Shown here: positions 11,521-23,319 of the stretch, piece after piece
Position numbering within the stretch: position 1 is the stretch's first letter
Layout: every line of letters starts with the position of its first letter
Origin: Okapia johnstoni
Taxonomy: Eukaryota > Chordata > Mammalia > Artiodactyla > Giraffidae
Length of the DNA stretch: 64,000 nucleotides
NCBI GenBank assembly: GCA_024291935.2
Contig: CM044313.1
Coordinates: 86,117,001-86,181,000, forward strand
Reading direction: 5' to 3'
The notes under the pieces: model-generated
Told to the model about the DNA's origin: nothing
Seen by the model: only the letters and a program-made list of their open reading frames with translations
Database searches by the model: none
Translations under genes and position numbers: made by a program

Positions 11521-14500
11521 GGATAGATATGAATAGAGACCTCCAGATACTGATGCTTATGAAAGACTTTAATATTCATGGGAGAAGCAGGGTTGGTGGA
11601 AATTGTGATCAGATAACAGTCTCTGCTGGGGATCCTACATCTTCTTACACTCTTGTAAATCAAAATCAACTGAAGGGCTGCATATCAAAAATTATTCAGT
11701 CAGTGTCATGGGGTTTAGTGTTGCTTTTGTTGCTGTGATAATTGCTATACTCCCACATTTTACTGGCTTATGTTAAGAGATATGATGAAACCTTTTAACT
11801 AGTGGAATTAAGTCGGTACTCTCAGCAACAGCAGAAAAAAAAAAAGTGCACTGCTTTATTCTGACTCATTAAGAACTGATTTTACTGAATTTTAACTGGA
11901 AGTTAGTTTTAATAATGGTGTAATTCTTTCTCCTATGTAATTAATTTGATTTCATTATCATCATGAATTATTTAACAGACATCTTTGTATTACATGCTAT
12001 ATTCTTTGCATTACGTTTGAGATTGGTCTGACATCATTTTTAGCCCTCTATTAATAGTAAATGTGGCAAATAATTATGGCTAAAGCATGTATTTTGTGCT
12101 CTGCTGGCATTGTCTTTTTCACTGATTTTTTTTCTTCTTGTCACTATTTTTTCCAAATAATTTTTTCAACACCTCTTTTTGTACTGAATGTATTTAAATC
12201 ATTTTAAATCATTTCTGAAACAAAGTGACACATCTATAAATTTAAAAAAAAAAAGTACAAAATATAAATTAAAAATCTTGAAGAGAAACATGTCATTTCT
12301 ACTCAAAATGATGAATACTTGACAAAAGTGTTGGGAATTGATCCCCATCCTTTTTTTTTCCCTCTCTAGGAATTACTCTGTCAGTAAGCACTGCTGAGTA
12401 TTTTGCTTGGGTTCTAATTCTACATAAGATACTTACATTTGCACATGTACTGCTAGTATCAACTTGTTTCCAGTTGCAAAATTATCCATGCATGTTTTAT
12501 ATCCATGTATATTTTAATAATTAATTGGATATGCAATTTAATTTGATCTGTGAAAATTTTTAAATCTCCATTCTTGGGAAAGTTATCTATTTTCAGTGTT
12601 GGATTTGGGAAGGTGATGGGGATCTGAGAGTCAATGAATCAAGTCTAATGGCAAAGACTCTGAAAGTAATGGAAACAGCAACAGAAGGAAAAATGATTTT
12701 CCTTCAGCACAACAGTTTAAATAAATTGAATACACTATCAGCAAGGCAGTGTGCTATTTTCGGGAGTTAGAAATTGTCAGAAGAGCCCTTTCTAGATTTG
12801 CTTCAAGCTGCTGGCAGTCTCATTCCATCCCCCCATTAGGCTGAGGATAAAAAGCAAGCCAGGTGGTTTATGTATGCATTCAAAACCAAAATTGTTTTAT
12901 CCAAATGTGAGAATGGACAGGAAACAAAAATAGTTCTGTGATCTACAAATGAGAATAGGACTATTTTTCAAAAGATTTCTCATGCTGAAAAAATCTTGAA
13001 AACTACCGAATTTTTTGCTGGCAAACAACAGAACTTGTTCATTTTGGCAGAAAAAGAACCTACTTGCCTGCACTGCCTTTTTAAGCTTTTGAAAGCTGAA
13101 ACATGTAGACTATATTAAAAAGTATAAAGAAGTAACATTTTAAATACTTGCTAACTAACTTTCACTGTGTCCTCATGTGTGTCCATAGGAGGCAAAAGGA
13201 CAATTACTTCCTAATAAAATATATTTCCTGATACCAATAACCACAACTACAAAAAGAGGGTGAACTGTGGAATTATATTAAATGTTATATGCACACTGCT
13301 AATGAGGTTAAATACTGGAAGTCATTCTTTTCCTTCACAATTTTACAAAACAAGAAATTGTGAACTACCTGGATTTTAGAAGATATTTTCACTACGAACA
13401 TATTTCATTTAAAGGCTTGTGTTTTTGGCAACAATAGCACAGTTGAATTGTGACTGTCCTCCTTTCAAAAAGTTTATATACTGCTTGGTGTAAAAGGTCA
13501 GAGTGAAAATTAGGGAGGAAACCGTAGACCTGATTCCTAACTCATTAAACATAAAATGAGTAGCTCTTACAGATGTACACTTTGCAGTCCTCCCACCCCC
13601 TCCTCTGTTATATGGGCCTCCATTACCCTTTCCAGACAGGAAATGATCATGGCTCGCCCTGCAGGAGATGTGAGGACATATTTAATAATGTGTGGCCATC
13701 TACAAAGGGAATAAAGTATGCTAAGCAAGAGAAAGGTGAAGAAGAAGCCAGAGGATTTGCATACAGGAAATAATTTGTTCTGTTCCCAGTTTTAGCCTTG
13801 TAAATATAAGTCACATTTGGCATTACAGCTCAGACTTTCAGTATCATCTTTGAAGGAGAGAACAAGTTTCACAGAATCTATCTCATAATATTATGAAATA
13901 TTTCATATTTCATAATATTTCACAGTTGTGGAAACAAATTAAGAAACTGAACGTTTCTTTAAAAGGGCAAAATTAAACACTAGGGTCAAATGCATTGGCA
14001 TTTTAGTTGCTACAAAGGTAAATACTTAGTAGTGGATGTGAATCTAATTTCAGGTCTGCATTGTGCAAGACATTTTGTACGTTTTCTTTTGTCACTCTTT
14101 GCCTTTTGATCTTGGATTTGCCTATCTAATTCTTGGTCAAAATAAATGCAATACCAAATAACTAGCATTGAATTGTTCAGAATTTCTATTTCTTAATGTA
14201 TTATTATACATATTATATAAAGTTTACTTCACCTCAGATCACACCACACCATGGAGGGGGGAAGTGGAAACCCTTTATGTTTCACTGTTCTTTTCATGTC
14301 ATAAAAAGGACTTGAATTTGTTTTAATTTTTTTTCTGGAGTGCAGTTGCTTTATGTTGTCTTAGTTTCTACTGAACAGCAAAGTGGATCAGCTATACATA
14401 TAACTTTTTGATGATACTGGAAAGTGCTGAATGTAGCATCCAGTATCTCTGGGTTTGCTTTTTAACCTTTCTCCATTAGTTTTTACCACCTTTCTAAGGC

Positions 14501-14523
14501 ATAACTGACAAAGGTCTGTATAT
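11521..14523. other. Intergenic, mostly unique
   Basis: About 3 kb with no recognised gene or family. Notable only for A-runs (11835-11846, 12241-12254) and a perfect hairpin, 15-bp arms around a 3-base loop, at 13887-13919. A 66-codon open frame at 13573-13773 has no recognisable match. Confidence 0.5.
13887..13919. repeat. Perfect AT-rich inverted repeat
   Basis: The arms at 13887-13901 and 13905-13919 are exact reverse complements, with a 3-base loop. No associated gene or element is visible. Confidence 0.8.
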
Positions 14524-14881
14524 CCAAAGCTATGTTTTTTTTCCAGTAATCACGTATGAATGTGAGACTTGCACCGTATTGAGTGCTGAAGAATTGATGC
14601 TTTTGAGTTGTGGTGCTGGAGAAAACTCTTCAGAGTCCTTTGGACAGCAAGGAAATCAAACCAGTCAATTCTAAAGGAAATCAACCCTGGATATTCATTG
14701 GAAGGACTGAGGCTGTAGCTGAAGCTCCAATGCTTTGGCCACCTGGTATGAAGAGCCAATTCACTGGCAAAGACCCTGATGCTGGGAAAAATTGAGGGCA
14801 GGAGGAGAAGGGGCTGATAGAAGATGAGATGGTTGGATGGCATCACTGACTCAATGGACACGAGTTTGAGCAAACTCTGGT
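14524..14881 (+). mobile_element. BovB LINE 3' fragment, both ends truncated
   Basis: Coding-strand BovB from the 'ctatg...ccagtaatcacgtatgaatg' block to 'gacacgagtttgagcaaactctgg'. The last 100 or so bases of the normal BovB 3' end are missing, which implies later deletion. It belongs to the older variant with 'caaccctggatattcattggaa'. Confidence 0.87.
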
Positions 14882-14972
14882 GGGAATTATATCATCACAG
14901 ATGGTGGGAGTCACAGTTCATAGTCTTTTTCCAAATACTGGGAATTTCTCTTTTCGTAGTAACTTTCCCTTA

Positions 14973-15247
14973 GGAGAAGGGGATGGCAACCCACTCCAGT
15001 ACTCCTGCCTGGAAAATCCCATGGACGGAGGAGCCTGGTAGGCTGCAGTCCATGGGGTCGCTAGGAGTTGGACATGACCGAGCGACTTCACTTTCACTTT
15101 TCACTTTCATGCATTGGAGAAGGAAATGGCAGCCCACTCCAGTGTTCTTGCCTGGAGAATCCCAGGGACGGCAGAGCCTGGTGGGCTGCTGTCTATGGGG
15201 TCGCACAGAGTCGGACACGACTGAAGCGACTTAGCAGCAGCAGCAGC
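14973..15247 (+). repeat. BOV-A2 dimeric SINE with TSD
   Basis: Two BovA monomers joined by the linker 'cactttcacttttcactttcatgcattgg', ending in (AGC)n. There is no tRNA-like head, as expected for BOV-A2. Flanked by agtaactttccctta (14958-14972) and agtaacttgccctaa (15248-15262), a 15-bp TSD with one mismatch. The tail shows little divergence, so it is probably a young insertion. Confidence 0.92.
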
Positions 15248-15262
15248 AGTAACTTGCCCTAA

Positions 15263-15689
15263 ACACTCTGCTCTTCTTCAACTACTCTAGGACAGCTTTC
15301 ATCATTCCTGCACTGAACTGGGCATTCACAAAAGTATTCATTTAATATGAGCCTCTTCAAACTCTATGACACAAATTGCAAATCCCAGCTACATGTTTAA
15401 AATGAAGAAGAGAAACTTATGAAAAAGTCAAAAATAGTTTAATATTGTAAGTAAGCCTGACACAAATATATTGCATTTTGAAAATAAGATTTCACTTTGC
15501 AACCAAAAATTGCCACACCTCATGTTTGAAGTTTTATAGAATTATTTAGCTCTAAGAAAACTTGAAGATGCATGAATTTTACTTGTTTTACTTCACGATA
15601 CTGTAATTATTATTTTAGAGATTTCATGAATAAATAAAAAATGATTAAACAATATTAGTAGTAGAACCTGACTCCTGTCATAATCATTC
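15263..15689. other. Intergenic, nothing recognised
   Basis: AT-rich DNA ending at the T-rich left edge of the following minus-strand L1. Confidence 0.45.
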
Positions 15690-15732
15690 CTTTTTTTTTC
15701 CTATATTTTTTCTTTTTAATTTTTATATACTT

Positions 15733-15956
15733 TACTTCCCAGGTGGTGCTAATGATAAAGAACCTGCCTGCCAATGCAGGAGACATGATACTCCAGTTTG
15801 ATCCCTGGGTCAGGAAGATCCCCTGGAGGAGGGCATGGCAACCCACTCCAGAACTCCTGCCTACAGAATCCCATGGACAGAGGAAATTGGCAGGCTGTAG
15901 TCCATAGGGTCGCACAGAGTCAAACATGACTAAAGTGACTAAGCAGCAGCAACAGC
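15733..15956 (+). repeat. Bov-tA SINE inside L1, with TSD
   Basis: Head 'acttcccaggtggtgctaat' and BovA body, ending in an AGC/AAC-rich tail. Flanked by the short repeat ATACTT (15727-15732, 15957-15962) within the 3' end of the L1, so it is younger than the L1. Confidence 0.87.
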
Positions 15957-16275
15957 ATACTTGACTTACAATATTATATTAGTGTCAAGTTTACAACATA
16001 CTGATTCAACATTTATATACACTACATAATGATAACTACTGTGAGTCTAGTTACTATTTCTTACCATTCAAAAATATCACAAAATTATTACTGTATTCTC
16101 TAAACTATAAATTATATCCCCATGACTATTTTAAAACTGGAAATTTTTACCTCTTAACTCCTTTCAGCTGCTTCACCCAACTCCCACCTTGCTTGCTGCT
16201 ATTATTCATTAGTTTGCTCTCTGTATCTATGAATCTGTTTCTGTTTGGTTTTGTTTGTTTTGTTTTCTATATTCT

Positions 16276-16477
16276 GTTGTTGTTTAGTCACTAAGTCATA
16301 TCTGACTCTTTGGGACCCCATGGACTGTAGCCCACCAGGCTCCTCTGCCTATGGGATTTCCCAGGCAGAATACTGGAGTGGGTTTCCATTTCCTTCTCTG
16401 GGGATCTTCCCTACCCAGGGGTCAAACCTGCTGCTCATGCATTGGCAGATGGATTCTTTACCACTAAGCCACTACGT
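16276..16477 (-). repeat. Bov-tA SINE inside L1
   Basis: The reverse complement of a Bov-tA, with the head at the right ('tctttaccactaagccacta') and the tail side at the left ('gttgttgtttagtcactaag'). L1 3' UTR sequence resumes at about 16480. Confidence 0.85.
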
Positions 16478-16587
16478 AAAATCATATGACATTCGTCTTT
16501 CTCAGCATAATACGGTCTAGATACATTCATGTTGTTCCAGATGACAAGATTTCATTCTTTTTTATGTTTGAGTAATATTCCATTGTG

Positions 16588-17322
16588 AAAGTGAAAGTAG
16601 CTCATTCATGTTCAACCCTTTGCGACCCCATGGACAAAATCTCCAGGCCAGAATATTGGAGTGGGTAGCCTTTCCCTTCTCCAGGGGATCTTCCCAACCC
16701 AGGGATCAAACCCAGGTCTCCCACATTGCAAGCAGATTTTTTACCAGCTGAGCCTCAAGACTGCAGCCATGAAATTAAAAGACGTTTGCTCCTTGGAAGA
16801 AAATCTATGATCAACCTAGACAGCATATTAAAAAGCAGAGACGTTACTTTGCCAACAGAGGTCCATATAGTCAAAGCGATGGTTTTTTCAATAGTCATGT
16901 ACGAATGTGAGCGTTGGACTATAAAGAAAGCTGAGCGCTGAGGAATTGATGCTTTTGACTGTGGTGTTGGAGAAGACTCTTGAGAGTCCCTTGGACTACA
17001 GGGAGATCCAACTAGTCAATTCTAAAGGAAATCAGTCCTGAATATTCATTGGAAGGACTGATGCTGAAGCTGAAACTCCAATATTTTGGCCACCTGATGT
17101 GAAGAACTGACTTACTGGAAAAGACCCTGATGCTGGGAAAGATTGAAGGCAGGAGGAGAAGGGGACGACAGAGGATGAGATGGTTGGATGGCATCACCGA
17201 CTATATGAACATGAGTTTGAGAAACTTCTGGGAATTGGTGACGGACAGGGAATCCTGGTGTGCTACAGTCTCTGTGGTCGCAAAGAATCGGACACGAGTG
17301 AGTGACTGAACTGAACTGACTG
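16588..17322. mobile_element. Composite insertion: antisense Bov-tA joined to sense BovB, one TSD pair
   Basis: The left part (16588-about 16754) is a Bov-tA in antisense, starting at its 3' tail and stopping about 12 bp short of its 5' end. The right part (about 16759-17318) is a sense BovB 3' end ('gactgcagccatgaaattaa' to 'gtgactgaactgaactgac'). The unit is bracketed by aatattccattgtg (16574-16587) and aatattccatcgtg (17323-17336). These are the L1 target sequence and its copy, so both parts entered in one event. A 71-codon open frame (16726-16941) reads across the junction into BovB codons. Confidence 0.85.
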
Positions 17323-17332
17323 AATATTCCAT

Positions 17333-17353
17333 CGTGTGTGTGTGTGTGTGTGT
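17333..17353. repeat. (GT)n microsatellite
   Basis: A short GT run directly downstream of the right-hand TSD of the composite insertion. Confidence 0.8.
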
Positions 17354-18700
17354 ACTTATAACTTCTTTATACACTCACTTATGGGTGAGTACTTAAGCTA
17401 TCTTGGCTATTGTAAATAATACTACAATGAACATGAGGATGCATATATATATATTTTCAAATTAGTGTTTTTGTTTTCTTTGGATAAATATTCAGAAGTA
17501 GAATGACCATAAGAACTGCTGAATCTTAAGGTCATTCTATTTTTTATTATTAAGGAATCCTCATACTGTTTTCCATAGTGACTGAACCAATTTACATTTC
17601 CACCTTCATGTGCATGGTGACCTTTTCTCCACATCCTTGCCAACTTCTCTCATTTCTTGTCTTTTTGATAATATCCATTTTGACTGGCGTGGGGTGATAT
17701 ATCATTGTAGTTTTGATCTCATTGTAGGATGATATATTTGATGATTAGTTATGTTGAACATATTTTCATATGCTTATTGGTCATGTATATGTCTTCATTG
17801 GAAAAAACATCTATTCAGGTCTCCTATTTTTTTTTTAATTCAGTTTGTTTTCTTTGATATTGAGTTGTGTGAATGTTTACATATTTTAACTATTAACCTG
17901 TTATCAGTCATATCATTTGCAAATATTTTCTCCCCTTCAATAGGTTGTCTTTTCATTTTGTCAGTGGTTTCCTGTGCTGTGAAAAAGCTTTTGCATTTAA
18001 TTTGGCTTCACTCACACATTTTTGCCATGGCTTCTTTTGCTTTGCAACAAATCCCTCCAAATATTGCTATGATCCATGTCAAAGAGCATTCTGCCTTTGT
18101 TTTCTTCTAGAAGGTATACATTTCAAATCTTATGTTTAAGTCTTCAATTCATTTTGAGTTTATTTTTGTATAAGATGTAAGAAATGGTCTAGTTTCATTC
18201 TCTTACATGTAATTGTCCAGTTTTCCTAACACCATTTGCAAAAGAGATTCTCCTTTACCAACTGCATATTCTTTCCCTCTTTGTCACAGATTAATTGACC
18301 ATATGTGCAAGGGTTTATTTTTGGGATCTCTGTTCTATTCCATTGATCTACATGTATTTATTTATTTTTGTGCCAGTGGCACATTGTTTGGATTACTATA
18401 GCTTTGCAGTATACTTTAAAATTAAGGAGGAAAAAATTCATATTTTTGTTTTTTTTCTCAAGATTGCTTTGGCTATTCAGTCTTCTGTGGATCCATACAT
18501 ATTTAAGATATTTTTCTAGTTTTATGAAAAATGTTATGTATGTTCTGACATATATTCCATTAAATCTGTACATTGCTTTGAGTGGTATGAGCATTTTAGT
18601 AGTAACTCTTCTGATCCACTAGCCGTGTACACCTTTCCATTTATTTCTGTTTTCTCCAATTTCTTTCAACAATATCTTATAGCTCCAATGCATTTAAAAA

Positions 18701-20529
18701 TTTAAAAGTGTCATGATTTCTATCTCACTACAATAAATACGCAGATATAAAGGCCATGAAATAAATTGAACAAAACCAGCATCATTGTTTTCAGATAATT
18801 TTGATTATTCTCTTCATTGTTTTGTTTATTTAGGGAGCTTTTCAGGTTTTAAATTAGTTTAAGGGCCCTTAATGTTGTGATTACCTACATAAGAAAAACA
18901 AAATCTAGGCAACCACATCATTGCTTGGTTGAATAAATTATTAAAATTTTAATATACCTTGATTTATCTTGATTAATCTTTCCTATGAATTGATATGTTT
19001 TATAAAGAACTAATTTTCCTCTTTGAAAAATTCATCCCAGTCTATTTTATGTTCGTTTTGAAAACTTTTTCATATGCTGGCAAATTTTAAATGTATTAGT
19101 GTAAATTATCAAGAAAATGAAAATCATATTTTACTGAATGTTACATTCAAAAACATTTCTCTGATAATATTAATTGAAAGGTATTATTTATGGAAAATGT
19201 TCCAGAATATCCTGATTATAATTTAAATCAATTGTTTAGCTTAGCTTGATGAGAAGGTGAAAAATGCAGCTGTCTGACTGTTTGCACTCAGATCTATAGA
19301 TGATAAATCCTCAGTAGCATATTTATTTCTGGCAGCATGTCTATTGTCAGTGATTAAAAAAATAGTTACAATTAAAGATGTAAATAGAATTAATAACCTG
19401 ATCATTTCAGTGCTGTGAATTTTTAAAAAAATATTAACAGTTGACAAAATCAGGTCAGTTTATACTAATGCCATCAGGGGAAAAAAAGTCATGAGTCTCA
19501 CTGGAATGAATGCTGCTCAATTACTATGGATTGATCTTTACTCTAGTAGAATAGAGATGGACCATTATTTATCCTGTCTATTTTGCAATAAGAATGTCCA
19601 TTGCAAAGTGATTTTTAATTTTCTGAGGCTAATTTACTGTCCTTGGTTTAGTATACAAACTGCCAGATCAGGCTCTAACCCTTCTAGCAAAGAAGGGATT
19701 TACTAGTTTAAAAGTTTGGCTATTATCAGACACAGAGCTAAAAAAGAATGTTATGTATGCTCTAGGGTTTTCTTTCATTTACTGCTGCTTTTTGAAGTTG
19801 ATGGCTCTGTAGGATCTAGAAATAAAGAAACATCAAGGTATTCAAGTAAGATTATAACTCATAGATTCATAAAGAATGAAGGAAATGTAAACTTCATTTT
19901 CTTTTTCCTCAGTGATCAATTGAAACTAACTCCATTCTACAAACAGATATGATAAAATCCTTAAACAACTTATTAAACACATCTGTTACAGTGGTCAAAA
20001 ACATATTTACTTTGGTGTTATCCACCTTGAGAATGTACAGAATAAGTATTCAAATGTGAGGATGCTTTGATAGAATCCTTGGTACTCAAATTTGAATATG
20101 ACTCACTTGAATCTAAGACCTCTAGATCTAGTTCATTGAAGATCATTGCACAGTAATTTCAAATGACAGCTATTGAGATGCCCCTGCTCCATTGTCTCAC
20201 TTACAACCTCCATTATCCCATTCAATGTTCAGCTGGTCACCAGGCCTCCAACTGGTTCCTTTACAACTGGTTCCTTTCACCAACTTTACTGACACTGTCC
20301 TTCAGCAGGAGCTATCAGAGGACATTAATCAGCCAATTGACCTCATTGTACCCAGACATCCCCATTTCAGCCCACTCTCTATGCCATTAACCTTCGGAAG
20401 TAGAAATCATATCATGCAATTCTTGAAAATGGTCAGGAGGCTTTGAAAAGTTTTAGCTGCTAATTGCCTAAAGGAAACATTCAAATACCTTAGCAGTGTC
20501 TAGAATCAACATGTCTTTACTGGTGATGG
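18701..20529. other. Intergenic, mostly unique
   Basis: AT-rich DNA without a recognised family. It contains a perfect tandem pair of 15 bp apart from the last base at 20249-20278 ('caactggttccttt' twice). Overlapping open frames of 75 and 84 codons at 20163-20446 have no recognisable match. Confidence 0.45.
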
Positions 20530-20965
20530 ATCTGTTTATCTCTATTTACCTTCCTTCCAAAGTGGTTCTAAGCAGAGTCAATTTCTTTTCCTGCACATTC
20601 CACACAAAGTTGCATGTCTTTCCAATTTCTAATTTCTGTGTTCAGAATAGTTTACTATTCATTCTTTAATATCCAGATTAAATGTCACCTACTCAGTGAA
20701 GCTCTTCTTTAAAGCACCCCCATAAATTAACTAATTTCAAATATGTCACTCAGGCCTTTTTTAAAAAGCTATTGTCAGAGTCCTTACAAGAAAATAATGA
20801 TCCATTTTGATACTTTCCATGCCTTCCTTATGTGTGTTAAGACAATAGAGGTTTGGATAATTTAGTGCTAAATTCCATCTTACTTTATGATCTTTTCTTC
20901 TGTAAGTCATATTTCCTTTAAAGCAATGACTATCCTATTTTGCTTCTAGTGTTTTTAAGATCTTC
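20530..20965 (+). repeat. L2 LINE 3' end
   Basis: Diverged match to the L2 3' region: 'cctgcacattccacacaaag', then 'ccagattaaatgtcacctactcagtgaagctc', then a block ending near 'gcaatgactatcctattttg'. An ancient mammalian LINE relic. Confidence 0.6.
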
Positions 20966-20973
20966 TTGAAGAA

Positions 20974-21170
20974 CTCAAGGAATACTCATATCCTTTTAAA
21001 CTTAAACTTTCAGACTTAGGATTAATACAGTGAATTTTCTAACTCAGCTATATTTGAGAACCATGTAAATATTTATGTAATAGTGAGACTGGATGTACAG
21101 AAGTTTTGATTAAACATCCAAGAAAAACTAATGCAGACTGAATGTGAAAACATTTGCTTAACATATTATA
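20974..21170. repeat. Unclassified repeat, copy 1
   Basis: It shares about 80% identity by eye with 22689-22845 ('aactttcagactta', 'aattttctaac', 'atatttgagaaccat' in the same order and spacing). Copy 1 has about 40 extra bases near its right end. Both copies abut or lie in L2 sequence. I do not recognise the family. Confidence 0.6.
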
Positions 21171-21239
21171 TTAAAAGAAGACAATTACACACAAGCGCAA
21201 GTTCATACATATGCACACGTATTGGTCCCAGAAAACCTG

Positions 21240-22326
21240 CTCTACTTTTTTGAACAATCTCCCACTCTTTAAGGCCTATTTTACATCATTTATCTCCTGA
21301 AACCTTCACCAGCAACTTTTCCAACATTCCTCTCAGTTGAATACCTTATTTCCAATTTCAATAGGAATCATAAGAGAGCTGCCAATTACTCCATCTCCAT
21401 GCCAATTTACCTTTCTCGCTAACCACAAGCTCAGTCCTCTGTCCTCTTCTCACAGGTAAATGCCTGAGGTTCTACCTAAACCCACCGATTCTTTTTACAT
21501 TTGATCCCCTCTCCTCCAGTTAAGTCAAGCCTATCTCTTCAGCAATCACCCCCCTCTCCTCTGCACCAGTTTCTCCTCTCCACTAGATCATCTCTTTTAG
21601 CATGCGAATCTATTCCAATGCCTTCCATTTTAAAACAAAGAACCTCCTTTACTCTACTTCTCTCTACTTTTGAAAGTTGACTCGATGGACTTGAGTTTGA
21701 GCAAACTCAGGGAGATAGTGAAGGACAGGGAAACCAGGTGGGCTGCAGCCTGTGGGGTAGGCAAGTCCAGACACACTGAGTGACTGAACAACAACAACTC
21801 TACATTTACTCTCACCCCAAGGCACCTTCACCTCTTTATAACAAACCTTTTCAATGAATGTCCAAATCCCCTGTGCTTATTTCCTTTCTTTAATTCTGCT
21901 TGGAGCACACTGTAATGGATGAGCATAACAGCGATCCACTAAGACATCAAACTGGATCACAGATAGCCTCCACATTCCTAAGTAAATTCTATACCTTTTA
22001 TTTTTCCTTCTCCTATTAACGGTATTTTGGCAACTTCTTCACATGTTCCCTTATATCACCTGCAATTGGTTAATTCTGATCTCACTGAAGACTCTTTCTC
22101 TGTTTCCTAACCTGCTTCCTGCTTATCTAACTTCTTAACACTTAAATACTCGTATCAGTCATACTCATTTGATGATTAATGTGCGTGCTGATGACTCTAC
22201 AATGGGTAACTCCACTCAAGACTTCCTACTGTACTCTAAACTCATAGCCTCAAATCCATATTGGATATCTATTTCAAGGTCTCAAACGTAGCAGGTCCAA
22301 AACTCGATTTATACCTTCTCAACCCC
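21240..22326 (+). repeat. L2 LINE, ORF2 portion (first segment)
   Basis: Diverged coding-strand L2: C/T-rich blocks through 21250-21670, then 'gctgatgactctacaatggg', 'tatttcaaggtctcaaacgtagc' and 'ggtccaaaactcgatttata', which follow the L2 reverse transcriptase order. It continues after interruptions at about 22653-22688, 22846-22970 and 25388-25965. Heavily decayed. Confidence 0.7.
21679..21796 (+). mobile_element. BovB 3' end, very short copy
   Basis: About 118 bp from 'gactcgatggacttgagttt' to 'gagtgactgaacaacaacaa', inserted into L2 sequence. It is the older BovB variant with an (AAC)n tail. Confidence 0.85.
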
Positions 22327-22332
22327 CAAACT

Positions 22333-22652
22333 GGGCTTCCCTGATAGCTCGGTTGGTAAAGAATCAACCTGCAATGCAGGAGACCCCAGTTAGATTCCTG
22401 GGTTGGGAAGATCCATTGGAAAAGGGATAGGCTACCCACTCCAGTATTCTTGGGCTTCCCCTATGACTCAGATGGTAAAGAATCTGCCTGTAATGCAGGA
22501 GACCCCGGTTCGATCCCTGAGTTGGGAAGATCCCCTGGAGAAGGGAAAGGCTACCCACTCCAGTATTCTGGCTTGGAGAATTCCAGGGACTGTATAGTCC
22601 ATGGGTCACAAGGAGTTGGACATGACTGAGCGACTTTCACTTCCAACCAAAA
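22333..22652 (+). repeat. Dimeric Bov-tA SINE
   Basis: Two units, heads 'gcttccctgatagctcggtt' and 'gcttcccctatgactcagat', with a single complete BovA body and tail 'gagcgactttcacttcc'. It interrupts the L2. The flanks 'cccaaact' and 'accaaaaact' may be a decayed TSD. Confidence 0.9.
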
Positions 22653-22688
22653 ACTACTACCACTGTGCCTTTCTTAACTTAGCACACA

Positions 22689-22845
22689 ACAACTCCAAGG
22701 AATATTTATATCCATTCAAAATTAAACTTTCAGACTTGAAATTAATATAATAAATTTTCTAACAGTTATATTTGAGAACCATCTAAACATTTATATAATA
22801 GTGTAGATTTTGTAAGGACTGAAGCAAAAACATGTAAGCATCTTG
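22689..22845. repeat. Unclassified repeat, copy 2, inside L2
   Basis: The counterpart of 20974-21170 in the same orientation. L2 sequence flanks it on both sides: 'aactactaccactgtgcc...caactcc' before and 'attccacattaacaaatcc' after. It therefore looks like an insertion into the L2, not part of it. No clear TSD or terminal motif visible. Confidence 0.6.
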
Positions 22846-22970
22846 ATTATTCTCTTTGCCTTTATTCCACATTAACAAATCCTTTAAGACTTAAGGCTTT
22901 ATCTTTAAAATGTACCCAGAATTCAGCCAGTTCTCACCAATATCCAGTACTATGAAAGTCCACAACTGCA
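22846..22970 (+). repeat. L2 LINE, ORF2 portion (second segment)
   Basis: The blocks 'attccacattaacaaatcct' and 'aaaatgtacccagaattcagccagttctcacc' follow the L2 order and continue the segment ending at 22326. Confidence 0.6.
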
Positions 22971-23100
22971 TAGTGTTTTTGGATTACTGATAAAGGTTGC
23001 TACAGAATTCCCTTCTTGTTCCCTCTCCATCCCCACTTTTCCCCACCCCCCCCAACCCCAAGCCCCTTTTCTTAAAGTAATCACTGCAATCCATTTAAAA

Positions 23101-23265
23101 CAGTGGTTATTTACTAGTGGTGATTTTGTCTCTCCTGGAGAATGTCTGCAAATGACTCTGGAGTCAAAATGGGGGGTGGGGACCACTGACATCTAGCGGA
23201 TAGAGGCCAGAGATGCTGCTATCAATACATCAATATAATCATAGGAAAGCTACCTTCAACAAAGA
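23101..23265 (+). repeat. MER5-type hAT-Charlie transposon remnant
   Basis: Begins with the terminal motif 'cagtggtt', then 'ggtgattttgtctctcctgg', 'gaatgtctgcaaatgactct' and 'ggggaccactgacatctagc', closely following MER5A/B order. The 3' part is decayed. The unique-looking 22971-23100 precedes it, including a C-rich run at 23043-23062. Confidence 0.75.
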
Positions 23266-23319
23266 CAGACAGAACCACAGTCACAGATTCAATTTTAAAA
23301 TATATAAACAGTATATGCA

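Larger units (their letters stand above)
15690..18700 (-). mobile_element. Artiodactyl L1 LINE, 3' UTR and ORF2 3' part
   Basis: The left edge is the complement of the poly(A) tail (T-rich 15690-15725). It is followed by the reverse complement of the 3' UTR ('ttgacttacaatattatatt', 'ctctgtatctatgaatctg') and of ORF2 ('taatattccattgtg', 'ttccatagtgactgaaccaattt', 'tccatttt gactggcgtgg', 'ttgtcacagattaattgacc'). Interrupted by SINEs at 15733-15956 and 16276-16477 and a composite insertion at 16588-17322. Removing these leaves about 1.8 kb, so it is 5'-truncated. Frames are broken throughout. Confidence 0.88.

Noticed and set aside
22333..22652. tRNA genes suggested by A-box/B-box-like sequence in SINE heads
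   Set aside because: These are the decayed tRNA-Glu-derived promoters of Bov-tA elements. They do not fold as tRNAs and are followed by BovA sequence.
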